A stretch of 6,889 nucleotides of DNA from Smithella sp. Its GTDB lineage: Bacteria; Desulfobacterota; Syntrophia; Syntrophales; Smithellaceae. The translations under genes were made by a program, and so were the position numbers. Under the pieces are notes generated by a model. That model saw only the letters and a program-made list of their open reading frames with translations, was not told the DNA's origin and did not search any database. The DNA lies in contig JAAZOZ010000226.1 of the NCBI GenBank assembly GCA_012797505.1, positions 1-6,889 on the forward strand. Reading direction: 5' to 3'. Below, in pieces: positions 1 to 5,914 of this stretch (its first letter is position 1; each line of letters begins with the position of its first letter).

Positions 1-130
1 GTCGTCGGTTTGCCTTCGGCTTCTTCCAGCTTCCCCTTACGGGTTCTACCTTGCCGTTCGGCTACGGTTGCCGCTGTCGGCTCCGTCAGACTCCTTTCAT
101 TCTGATAGCTCGCGCCCATGCCGGGCACAC
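1..130 (-). ncRNA. Probable 5' end of a group II intron (partial)
   Basis: Read on the minus strand from 130 leftward, the sequence begins GTGTG, fitting the group II intron 5' consensus GUGYG. A hairpin GCCC-N5-GGGC lies at intron positions 5-8/14-17 (window 126-123 and 117-114). The Lactococcus Ll.LtrB intron, as I recall it, has the same geometry at its 5' end. Further small helices follow: TCAGA/TCTGA (105-101 with 90-86), a nested stem ACGG-A-GCCG with loop ACAG and return CGGC-AA-CCGT (86-64), and CCC-GTAA-GGG (43-34), a GNRA-type tetraloop. No convincing ORF lies here, as expected for the structured region ahead of an intron-encoded reverse transcriptase, which would lie beyond base 1. 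The intron runs in the same sense as the aminotransferase gene. Hairpins and 5' motif are seen; the family assignment is from remembered consensus; class and activity are unknown. It could instead be another structured RNA or a degenerate intron fragment. Confidence 0.62.
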
Positions 131-157
131 TAGGGAACGGTTTGAAACCGTTCCCTA
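131..157. repeat. Perfect palindrome, 13-bp arms, possible terminator or repeat element
   Basis: TAGGGAACGGTTT at 131-143 and AAACCGTTCCCTA at 145-157 are exact reverse complements around a single G at 144, so as RNA a 12-bp stem with a 3-nt loop can form. It lies 35 bp past the stop of the minus-strand aminotransferase gene and is well placed to terminate that transcript. On the minus strand, however, no T-tract follows: the next base is the inferred first base of the group II intron. On the plus strand a short CATTTT follows (158-163). It may also be one copy of a dispersed intergenic palindromic repeat, which cannot be judged from one window. The 158-192 spacer is low-complexity, with several ATCC/CACTA motifs and nothing else recognisable. 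Confidence 0.7.
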
Positions 158-192
158 CATTTTACCATCCGCTATTCACTATCCACCATCCA

Positions 193-1494
193 CTACTTGC
201 TCGACTGAATATACTCGGTGATTTTTTCCGCCAGCGTTTTGACGACAAATTCAAATTCGTCCACATTCTTGTCCAGAAGCGTCATGCGGAACCCGAGCAG
301 CGGCGTGAAGAACGACGTCAGCGGAACCACGCAGATGCCGGTGGCCGCGAGCAGATAGTACACAAACCGCTTGTCGTACTCGACGCCTTTCGTCAGCGTC
401 TCGATATAGCTCAGCAGTTCCGGCTGCTCGACATGAAGATGCTGGCGTTCATTGAGCACGGACTCGTTGAAAAGAACCGTCATGTAAAACGCGCCGTTGC
501 TTTTGTTGGCAATGACAAACGGGACGTCCTTCAAAACGCCGTAGGCGATGGCGGAGAGCTTTTCATAATGCTGCGTTCGCTGTCGCAGATAGCTTTTGTA
601 TTCCGGGTGCGTCATGATGCGGGGAATCGCCATCTGCGGCAGCGTCGTCGAGCAGACCTCCGACATCTTCTGGTGCAGAATCGTATTGATGAAGCGCGCG
701 AAGATCGGGTCCTTGTCCGCGTTATACACCTCCATCCAGCCGCAGCGCGCGCCCGGCCAGGGCAGCTCCTTGGAAATGCCCTTCATGGCGATGCCCGGCA
801 CGTCGCCGATCACGTCGCCGATCGGCACGGTTTTCCTGCCGTTGTAAACAATATTGATATAGGTCTCATCGGCAATCACAAAAAGATCGTTTTCGCGGGC
901 AATCCGGATGACGTTTTCCAGCGCCTCGACGGGATACACAAAGCCGGTCGGGTTGTCGGGATTGATGATCAGGATGCCGACGATCGCCCGGTGGCTGCGC
1001 ACCTTGTGCTCCAGTTCGCGCAAGTCCGGCGCCCAGTTGTTGTAGGGATTCATCCGGTACGTGTTGGGCGGAAACGACGCGTGCAGCACTTCGGCCATCA
1101 GGTGCGTGGAGTAGGTCGGCTCCGGCATGATCATGCGGGCGTCCACCTGAATGGAACTGTAGGCGCGGGCAATCGCGTCGCCCAGGCCGTTGAAGAAGAT
1201 GATGTCATCGGAAGTAATCTGAACCTTTCCCCGCGCGTTGGTGCGCTCCGCCAGAAAAGCGCGCGTGGCGTCCACGCCTTTGGTCGGCGAATACGCGTAG
1301 GACATATCCTCCCTGAGGATGTCGATGAGGACTTCTTTCATCCAGTCGGGAATGCTTTCCCCCTTTTGGACCGGGTCGCCGATGTTTTCCCAGATGATTT
1401 TCAGCCCGTATTCCTGCATTTTTTTCGCGATCATCACGATATTGCGGATCTCATACGTCAATCCGCTCCCGCCGCGGGAAATTTCAAAGCGCAT
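193..1494 (-). CDS. Class I/II pyridoxal-phosphate aminotransferase
   Basis: This is a cytosolic fold-type I PLP enzyme of 433 residues that moves an amino group between an amino acid and a 2-oxo acid. Hallmarks appear in order: NPDNPTG at 178-184, whose Asn181 would contact the cofactor ring; DETY at 209-212, giving the Asp and Tyr that bind PLP; GISKELPWPGAR at 239-250, with Lys242 as the Schiff-base lysine and Arg250 as the phosphate-binding arginine; and Arg403 in GFRMTLL, the likely substrate-carboxylate arginine. All key residues are present, so it should be active. Length is slightly above the usual 390-410. The ATG at 1494 is preceded by AAGGAG (1511-1506) with an 11-base spacer, which supports this start. 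The gene is monocistronic as far as can be seen, diverges from the S1-domain gene, and ends just before the palindrome and probable intron. The substrate cannot be read from sequence; aspartate- or alanine-type transamination is plausible. The long open frame on the opposite strand is a shadow. Confidence 0.93.
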   Translation of the reverse strand: MRFEISRGGSGLTYEIRNIVMIAKKMQEYGLKIIWENIGDPVQKGESIPDWMKEVLIDILREDMSYAYSPTKGVDATRAFLAERTNARGKVQITSDDIIFFNGLGDAIARAYSSIQVDARMIMPEPTYSTHLMAEVLHASFPPNTYRMNPYNNWAPDLRELEHKVRSHRAIVGILIINPDNPTGFVYPVEALENVIRIARENDLFVIADETYINIVYNGRKTVPIGDVIGDVPGIAMKGISKELPWPGARCGWMEVYNADKDPIFARFINTILHQKMSEVCSTTLPQMAIPRIMTHPEYKSYLRQRTQHYEKLSAIAYGVLKDVPFVIANKSNGAFYMTVLFNESVLNERQHLHVEQPELLSYIETLTKGVEYDKRFVYYLLAATGICVVPLTSFFTPLLGFRMTLLDKNVDEFEFVVKTLAEKITEYIQSSK

Positions 1495-1670
1495 AAGTTG
1501 CTTAACTCCTTAGATATTTGTAGAACAATGCATAATACATATTTTTGGATTTATCCAGATTTTTTTAGTTTTCGTGCTGTTTTGCGGAACAGACGGCAAT
1601 TTTAGAAGGACAAACGAAACGTTTCATGATATTGAGGCCCGCACATCAAAACACAAAAAGGACTTTTTCC
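1495..1670. promoter_or_regulatory. Divergent intergenic region, probably with both promoters
   Basis: This 176-bp spacer separates two genes pointing away from each other, so it should hold a promoter for each. It is clearly more AT-rich than its surroundings, especially 1511-1575. Short symmetric elements are visible: TGGAT-TT-ATCCA at 1546-1557, CTGTT-N6-AACAG at 1577-1592, and GAAACGTTTC at 1616-1625. I could not place a convincing -35/-10 pair with good spacing on either strand, so no exact promoter is claimed. Confidence 0.45.
1658..1662 (+). promoter_or_regulatory. Ribosome binding site fixing the S1-domain gene start
   Basis: AAGGA lies 8 bases before the ATG at 1671. The in-frame ATG further upstream at 1626 has its nearest purine-rich stretch about 15 bases away, which is too far, and would add 15 residues unlike the family. 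The 1671 start is therefore preferred. Confidence 0.75.
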
Positions 1671-2837
1671 ATGGAAGATACAAAAACGTTTGCTGAAATG
1701 TTCGAGGAATCCTACGCCGCCCCCAAGCGATTTGCCGTGGGTGAAAAAGTGGAGGCGACCATCGTCAAAATTTCCCCGGAATGGATCTTCATCGATCTGG
1801 GCGCCAAAAGCGAGGGCTATATCGACAAAAAGGAATTCCTCGACGAGGAGGGCAATCTGACCGCCCGGGAAGGCGACAGCGTGACCGCCTATTTCCTTTC
1901 TTCGCGCCACAGTGAAAGACTTTTCACGACCAAGCTGCTTTCCCGAAAGAGCGTAGATGAGTTTCTGGCCAACGCCTACGCCCATGCGATTCCGCTGGAA
2001 GCCACCGTTGAAAAAGAGGTCAAGGGAGGATTTTCGGTAAAAATCAGCGCGAGCGCGAGCGGCTTCTGTCCCTTTTCGCAGATGGAACTCAGAAGAATCG
2101 GCAACGCCGCCGAGTACATCGGCAAAAAATTCGACTTCCTCGTAATCGAATACGGCGAAAACGGCCGCAACATCATCCTGTCGCGGCGGCCGCTTCTGGA
2201 AAAAATCGAGCAGGAAAAGAAATCCGCGCTGAAGGACTCCCTGAAAAAAGGCATGACCGTGAAGGGGGTGGTCGCCTCCGTGCGCGATTTCGGCGCATTT
2301 GTTGACATCGGCGGCATCCAGGCGCTTCTGCCGGTTTCGGAAATGACCTGGGGAAGAGTGGAGGACGCGAAATCCCTGTACAAGGCGGGCGACACGATTG
2401 AGGCGGTCATCATCAATCTGGACTGGGAAAACGACCGCATCACGCTGTCGTTCAAGGATACGATCCCCGATCCGTGGGACGACGTTGTCCGCAACTACAC
2501 CGAAGGAAGCATCCACAGGGGCCGGGTTTCCCGGCTGACGGATTTCGGCGCATTCGTCACGCTGGAAGCCGGCGTGGACGGGCTTTTGCACATTTCCAAA
2601 CTGGGCCGGGGCAAAAAGATCAAACACGCCCAGGACGTGCTCGCCAAAGACCGCGACATCGACGTGAAGATTGAAAAGATTGACCGAGAACACAAGAAAA
2701 TCTCGCTCGGCCTGGCAGACAACGAAGATGAGAAAAGCGGCTCGCGGGAAGAATCGGGCGACGATTACAAAGGCTATCTGCCCCGGTCGCCCAAAACCAT
2801 GGGGACCCTGGGCGATCTGATGAAGAAAAAGAAGTAA
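1671..2837 (+). CDS. Four-repeat S1-domain RNA-binding protein (ribosomal protein S1-like)
   Basis: This 388-residue protein is built almost entirely of S1 (OB-fold) RNA-binding repeats, at about 22-90, 106-172, 193-262 and 278-348. The last two are the most canonical, with DFGAFVDIGGIQALLPVSEM (207-226) and DFGAFVTLEAGVDGLLHIS (291-309). Repeats 1 and 2 are more divergent, but GEKVEATIVKI and ATVEKEVKGGFSVKI fit the opening strands. The tail (350-388) is charged and low-complexity, ending in four lysines. S1 proteins bind single-stranded mRNA and in Gram-negatives help the 30S subunit initiate translation. The classical proteobacterial S1 has six repeats and about 550-570 residues, so this is either a shorter S1-like paralogue or a four-repeat form as found in some other phyla. 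A canonical rpsA elsewhere in the genome is therefore likely. The protein should be cytosolic and bind RNA, ribosome-associated or not. The downstream protease gene is separated by a terminator-like hairpin, so it may be its own transcription unit. Confidence 0.88.
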   Translation: MEDTKTFAEMFEESYAAPKRFAVGEKVEATIVKISPEWIFIDLGAKSEGYIDKKEFLDEEGNLTAREGDSVTAYFLSSRHSERLFTTKLLSRKSVDEFLANAYAHAIPLEATVEKEVKGGFSVKISASASGFCPFSQMELRRIGNAAEYIGKKFDFLVIEYGENGRNIILSRRPLLEKIEQEKKSALKDSLKKGMTVKGVVASVRDFGAFVDIGGIQALLPVSEMTWGRVEDAKSLYKAGDTIEAVIINLDWENDRITLSFKDTIPDPWDDVVRNYTEGSIHRGRVSRLTDFGAFVTLEAGVDGLLHISKLGRGKKIKHAQDVLAKDRDIDVKIEKIDREHKKISLGLADNEDEKSGSREESGDDYKGYLPRSPKTMGTLGDLMKKKK

Positions 2838-2903
2838 ACAAGGGACAAGGTTTCCCTCTCTCGACTTTTCGCTAAGCCTGCCCCGCGGCGAAGGCCGGGA
2901 AAA

Positions 2904-2934
2904 GATGCTGCGCAACGCGGCATCCGGGCTTTTT
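2904..2934 (+). terminator. Terminator-like hairpin after the S1-domain gene
   Basis: GATGCTGCG (2904-2912) pairs with CGCGGCATC (2916-2924) around loop CAA, giving a 9-bp GC-rich stem with one G-U wobble. A TTTTT run sits at 2930-2934, five bases past the stem. The offset of the T-run and its modest length weaken it as an intrinsic terminator. It lies 67 bases after the S1-domain stop and 29 bases before the protease start, so it could allow partial read-through. Confidence 0.45.
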
Positions 2935-2962
2935 AGAAGCCGTCAGAAATGGAGAGCGTTGG

Positions 2963-3595
2963 ATGGGCTTAATCCGCCTGCTGATCAGCGATCCGGCCGC
3001 CTTCGTCATGCTGGCCGTTCTTCTTTTGTACTCTGTGATCTTCCACGAGCTGGCGCACGGCTGGGTCGCCTGCCGGATGGGCGATGAAACGGCCAAATGG
3101 CTGGGGAGACTGACGCTCAACCCCCTCAAGCATCTGGATCCCATCGGGTCGCTCATGCTGCTCGTCATCGGCTTCGGCTGGGCCAAACCGGTCCCGATCA
3201 ATCTGGAAAACATTCCCGCGCCGCAAAGGCGCAAGGGACTTGTTCTGGTGTCGGCCGCCGGCGTGACGGCCAACATGCTCATCGCTTTTTTCGCGCTTTT
3301 GCTGTGGCGGCTTTTTTCCCCCGAACCGGGCGGCATGATGTATTCGGTCCTCTATACGCTGGCGACTATCAACATCCTGCTCGCCGCGTTCAATCTGATT
3401 CCGATCCCGCCCCTGGACGGCTCTAAAATTCTGATGGGATTCACCCCGGAATCGGTGAACCGCGTGCTGTGCCAAATCGAGCCCTTCGGATTTTTTATCG
3501 TGCTGGGTCTGCTGCTTCTGGGAGCGCTGAATCCGGTGATTGCCGCGTTTCAATACGGCATCATTTCGTTCATATCGCTGTTTCTGCCGGGATAG
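2963..3595 (+). CDS. Site-2 protease family (M50) integral membrane zinc metalloprotease
   Basis: This 210-residue polytopic membrane protein belongs to the compact bacterial M50 group that lacks PDZ and CBS domains. The zinc-binding motif HELAH is at 28-32 inside the first hydrophobic segment (about 13-36): His28 and His32 are metal ligands and Glu29 the catalytic base. The second signature, NLIPIPPLDG at 144-153, supplies the third ligand Asp152. Hydrophobic stretches near 61-72, 92-117, 128-147 and 174-208 complete a multi-span core. Family members cut substrates within the membrane, often to release regulators, but the substrate of this short uncharacterised type is not known. ATG at 2963 has GGAG at 2951-2954, eight bases upstream. 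The nitroreductase gene follows after 23 bp and is probably co-transcribed. No motif is missing, so the enzyme should be active. Confidence 0.92.
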   Translation: MGLIRLLISDPAAFVMLAVLLLYSVIFHELAHGWVACRMGDETAKWLGRLTLNPLKHLDPIGSLMLLVIGFGWAKPVPINLENIPAPQRRKGLVLVSAAGVTANMLIAFFALLLWRLFSPEPGGMMYSVLYTLATINILLAAFNLIPIPPLDGSKILMGFTPESVNRVLCQIEPFGFFIVLGLLLLGALNPVIAAFQYGIISFISLFLPG

Positions 3596-3601
3596 GCAAA
3601 G

Positions 3602-3609
3602 AAAGGAGG
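3602..3609 (+). promoter_or_regulatory. Strong ribosome binding site for the nitroreductase gene
   Basis: AAAGGAGG lies nine bases before the ATG at 3619, a near-perfect anti-16S complement. It selects this start over the upstream in-frame extension, which overlaps the protease gene and would add 50 residues with no family resemblance. Confidence 0.85.
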
Positions 3610-3618
3610 AACACCCTG

Positions 3619-4194
3619 ATGAATTATGCCGAGCTTTTACAAAAGAGGCGGGCCATCCGGGACTTCCTGGATCAGGAGGTTCCCCTGCCTCTTGTCGAGG
3701 AAATCCTTCGGGATGCGACACTGGCGCCGTCCGCCAGCAACAATCAACCCTGCCGCTTTGTCGTGGTCCAATGCCGCAAGGCCATCAAGAATCTTTCCGA
3801 TGAGAGCAAGGCCTGCCTCCTGCGGGATCACAACGACGGGAAGATTGCCTTGAATCCCACGTACGTGAGCCTGCTGGCGGATGAAAATTTCAATGTGTTC
3901 TACAACGCGCCCTCCCTGATTTTTGTCGCGGGGCCGAAATCGGTGGGCTCTCTGGACGTGGACGCGGCGCTCGCGGCCGGCTATATCATGTTCGCGGCGG
4001 CCGCCCGGGGGCTGGGCACCTGCTGGGTCGCCCTGGGGGCGAATATCCGTGATCCGAAGCTCCGGGGCGAGCTGGGGCTTTCCGAAAACCTGCGGATTGT
4101 CGCGCCGATTCTTCTGGGCTATCCTACGGCGATTCCCGCCGCGCCCGAACGACACGCGCCGGAAATTCTCCGCGTGATCGCACAAGCCCGGTGA
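3619..4194 (+). CDS. Nitroreductase family FMN-dependent oxidoreductase
   Basis: This 191-residue protein is of usual length for the family, whose members are typically homodimeric FMN flavoproteins using NAD(P)H. FMN-phosphate contacts are suggested by RRAIRDF at 10-16 (the R-R-S/A-x-R-x-F motif) and by APSASNNQPCRFVVV at 36-50. GLGTCWVALG at 131-140 is the conserved segment at the far side of the fold. The natural substrate cannot be told from sequence: members reduce nitro compounds, quinones or enones, and some act in dehalogenation or cofactor biosynthesis. The start is fixed by the strong ribosome binding site at 3602-3609. It lies 23 bp after the site-2 protease gene on the same strand, so co-transcription is likely, but no functional link is obvious. 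Its stop is 10 bp from the stop of the convergent glucose-6-phosphate isomerase gene, with no hairpin between. Confidence 0.9.
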   Translation: MNYAELLQKRRAIRDFLDQEVPLPLVEEILRDATLAPSASNNQPCRFVVVQCRKAIKNLSDESKACLLRDHNDGKIALNPTYVSLLADENFNVFYNAPSLIFVAGPKSVGSLDVDAALAAGYIMFAAAARGLGTCWVALGANIRDPKLRGELGLSENLRIVAPILLGYPTAIPAAPERHAPEILRVIAQAR

Positions 4195-4204
4195 GCGACA
4201 AAGA

Positions 4205-5899
4205 CTAAAGACTTTTGGCCAGAGACCTGATCCCGCCCGCCGCGTCTTTTTTCCAGTGGATGCGGATGATTTTCCTCCCTTTGTCCAGAAGCGCCCGGCG
4301 GTCCGCTTCTGCCTGCGCGGCCTTGAGCTGCCCGAAGGTCAGGAAGGAGTCGGGCTTGCCCAACTCGTCGGGGATGCCGATGTCCGATTTGTTCGGGCCG
4401 GTCATTTGGATAAACAGGCCTCGGCCGGCGTCGCCTTTGTGCAGCTGGCCTACCGAATGCAGGTAGCGGGGGCCGTAGCCGATCGTGACGGCCATTTTGT
4501 ACCGGCGGGAAATCGCCAGGCGCAGTTTCTGCAGCGCATCGTCGATGGCGGGTGACGGGCTTAAGTAAACCTGCAATCCCCCGTACGCGCCCTCCCCGGC
4601 CTGCGCGAGAAATTTCGTAAGCGCAGCCGGAAGCGTCCGGGCGGAAACATCGCCGTAAACCTCACAGGCGGTGAGCGACAGAGCAGGCCTGGGCGCCGGC
4701 CATCCCTTGTTTTCCCTGAACTCCGCAATCATCCGGTTCGTGTGCGTTTTGGTCGCTTCGACATCCGGCTGGTCGAAGGGATTGATTCCCATAATGTGGG
4801 CGGCGACGGCCGTCGCCATTTCCCACAAAAACATCTGGCCGCCCAGATCGTAAAAGCCGTTGATCCGGATTTTGAGGACGGGATGCCCGGCGCCCGCCAA
4901 TTGCGAAATCCGTGAAGCCCACTCTTCGTCGTCATGATAAAACACGACGAAAACGCGGTCGTTCCCATACAGGTCCACATCCAGCGGCGGTTCATTCAAA
5001 ACCGGCAGGACTCCCTTGCCTTCCTTGCCGAGGCTTTCCGCAAGAAGCTGCTCCAGCCAGTCGCCGAAAGGCCTCCAGGGCGGCGGGAGCATCAGGGTGA
5101 GTTTGTCGCGGCCGTACTGCGCCAGCGTGCCCAGGGCGGCGCCCAGCAAAAACCCGGTGGAGCCGCCGCGGCCGGAAAAGAAATCCGCCTTCTCCCGGTT
5201 GGCGACGGCCATCGCGTTCTGGAGCAGTTTTTCAATGGAAACGCCGATCAGCGCCGCGGGAATGATGCCCACCAGCGACAGAGCCGCGTAGCGTCCGCCG
5301 ATGTTGGGGTTGTTGGAAAAAACGTACGGAAGCTGTAGCTGCCAGGCCTGGGTCAGCATCGGGCTGCCTTCGTCGGTAATGAACATGAAATGCTCGTTGG
5401 CCGAAACCCCCGGCGTTTGGTCGGCCAGGTTGTAAAAATAATGAAAAAGCGAACGGATCTCCAGCGTCTTGCCCGACTTGGAGGAAACGATGAAAAGGGT
5501 TTTGTCCAGGTTGAGCCCGCGTGCCACGCGCCGGATCACCACCGGATCGGTGGTGTCCAGAATCTGCAGCCTCGGGAAGCCCGGCGCGCTGCCGAAGATG
5601 TTGCTGAACACTTCCGCCGACAGGCTCGACCCGCCCATGCCCAGAAGGACAACGTCGTCGATGCTGCCGTTGGTGAAGGGCTCCACGGAGGCGCGGATCT
5701 CGCTGACGTGGGCGGACGTTTCCACGGGCGCGTAGAGCCATCCCAGCCGGTTGGCAATCTCCCGCGGCGACGGCTTCCAGACATGAAAGTCGTTGGCCCA
5801 GATGCGCGCGGCAATATTGCCGCGGCTCATTTTATCCAGCGCGTTATTGACGTAGTTCTGGTAGGGCCCCAGTAAAAAAGAAATCCCGGCGGTCTGCAC
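4205..5899 (-). CDS. pgi: Glucose-6-phosphate isomerase
   Basis: This enzyme interconverts glucose 6-phosphate and fructose 6-phosphate in the cytosol. The 564-residue protein has two SIS sugar-phosphate-binding lobes: LGMGGSSLSAEVF at 86-98 and SSKSGKTLEI at 139-148 bind the phosphate in the first. GGRYAALS at 201-208 carries the conserved Arg203. The motif QLLAESLGKEGKG (284-296) holds the conserved glutamate Glu288. NPFDQPDVEATK (373-384) matches the second PGI signature, with Lys384 as the active-site lysine. A further stretch (about 400-564, including GYGPRYLHSVGQLHKG) extends past the catalytic core. Overall form resembles the isomerase half of transaldolase/isomerase fusions, but no transaldolase domain is attached. 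The start is GTG at 5899 with AAGGAG (5912-5907) seven bases upstream. The stop of transketolase lies 15 bp upstream, so the two are surely co-transcribed and probably translationally coordinated. Confidence 0.94.
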   Translation of the reverse strand: MQTAGISFLLGPYQNYVNNALDKMSRGNIAARIWANDFHVWKPSPREIANRLGWLYAPVETSAHVSEIRASVEPFTNGSIDDVVLLGMGGSSLSAEVFSNIFGSAPGFPRLQILDTTDPVVIRRVARGLNLDKTLFIVSSKSGKTLEIRSLFHYFYNLADQTPGVSANEHFMFITDEGSPMLTQAWQLQLPYVFSNNPNIGGRYAALSLVGIIPAALIGVSIEKLLQNAMAVANREKADFFSGRGGSTGFLLGAALGTLAQYGRDKLTLMLPPPWRPFGDWLEQLLAESLGKEGKGVLPVLNEPPLDVDLYGNDRVFVVFYHDDEEWASRISQLAGAGHPVLKIRINGFYDLGGQMFLWEMATAVAAHIMGINPFDQPDVEATKTHTNRMIAEFRENKGWPAPRPALSLTACEVYGDVSARTLPAALTKFLAQAGEGAYGGLQVYLSPSPAIDDALQKLRLAISRRYKMAVTIGYGPRYLHSVGQLHKGDAGRGLFIQMTGPNKSDIGIPDELGKPDSFLTFGQLKAAQAEADRRALLDKGRKIIRIHWKKDAAGGIRSLAKSL

Positions 5900-5906
5900 C
5901 CCTTTG

Positions 5907-5912
5907 CTCCTT
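5907..5912 (-). promoter_or_regulatory. Ribosome binding site supporting the GTG start of pgi
   Basis: On the minus strand AAGGAG sits seven bases before GTG at 5899, within the 15-bp gap after the transketolase stop. This spacing makes the GTG, rather than a later ATG, the best initiation codon. Confidence 0.8.
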
Positions 5913-5914
5913 CT

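Noticed and set aside
158..192. Possible tandem repeat or CRISPR-like periodicity in the ATCC/CACTA-rich spacer
   Set aside because: Only 35 bp with degenerate 6-8 base spacing; too short and irregular for an array, at most a low-complexity spacer.
1546..1557. TGGAT-TT-ATCCA inverted repeat followed by a T-run, like a plus-strand terminator
   Set aside because: The stem is only 5 bp and AT-rich, and no plus-strand gene lies upstream to terminate; an AT-rich promoter region explains it better.
118..1605. A 495-codon plus-strand open frame opposite the aminotransferase gene
   Set aside because: It is a shadow: the minus-strand protein has every aminotransferase motif, while the plus-strand translation is rich in His, Arg, Val and Asp with no recognisable domain, as typical for the reverse complement of GC-rich coding sequence.
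1626..1670. Upstream ATG extending the S1-domain protein by 15 residues
   Set aside because: Its spacing to the nearest purine-rich stretch is poor, whereas the ATG at 1671 has AAGGA eight bases before it.
1602..2915. A 437-codon minus-strand open frame opposite the S1-domain gene
   Set aside because: The plus strand encodes clear S1 repeats with a good ribosome binding site; the minus translation lacks a domain and shows antisense composition.
3469..3618. N-terminal extension of the nitroreductase overlapping the protease gene
   Set aside because: The extension is out-of-frame protease coding sequence with no family similarity, and a strong ribosome binding site precedes the ATG at 3619.
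2963..4194. The protease-nitroreductase pair as a novel defence or signalling system
   Set aside because: Both are common housekeeping families and their adjacency alone gives no support for a joint function.
5390..5875. Plus-strand open frames opposite the isomerase gene
   Set aside because: All are antisense to well-supported catalytic motifs of glucose-6-phosphate isomerase and have no independent start signals or domains.
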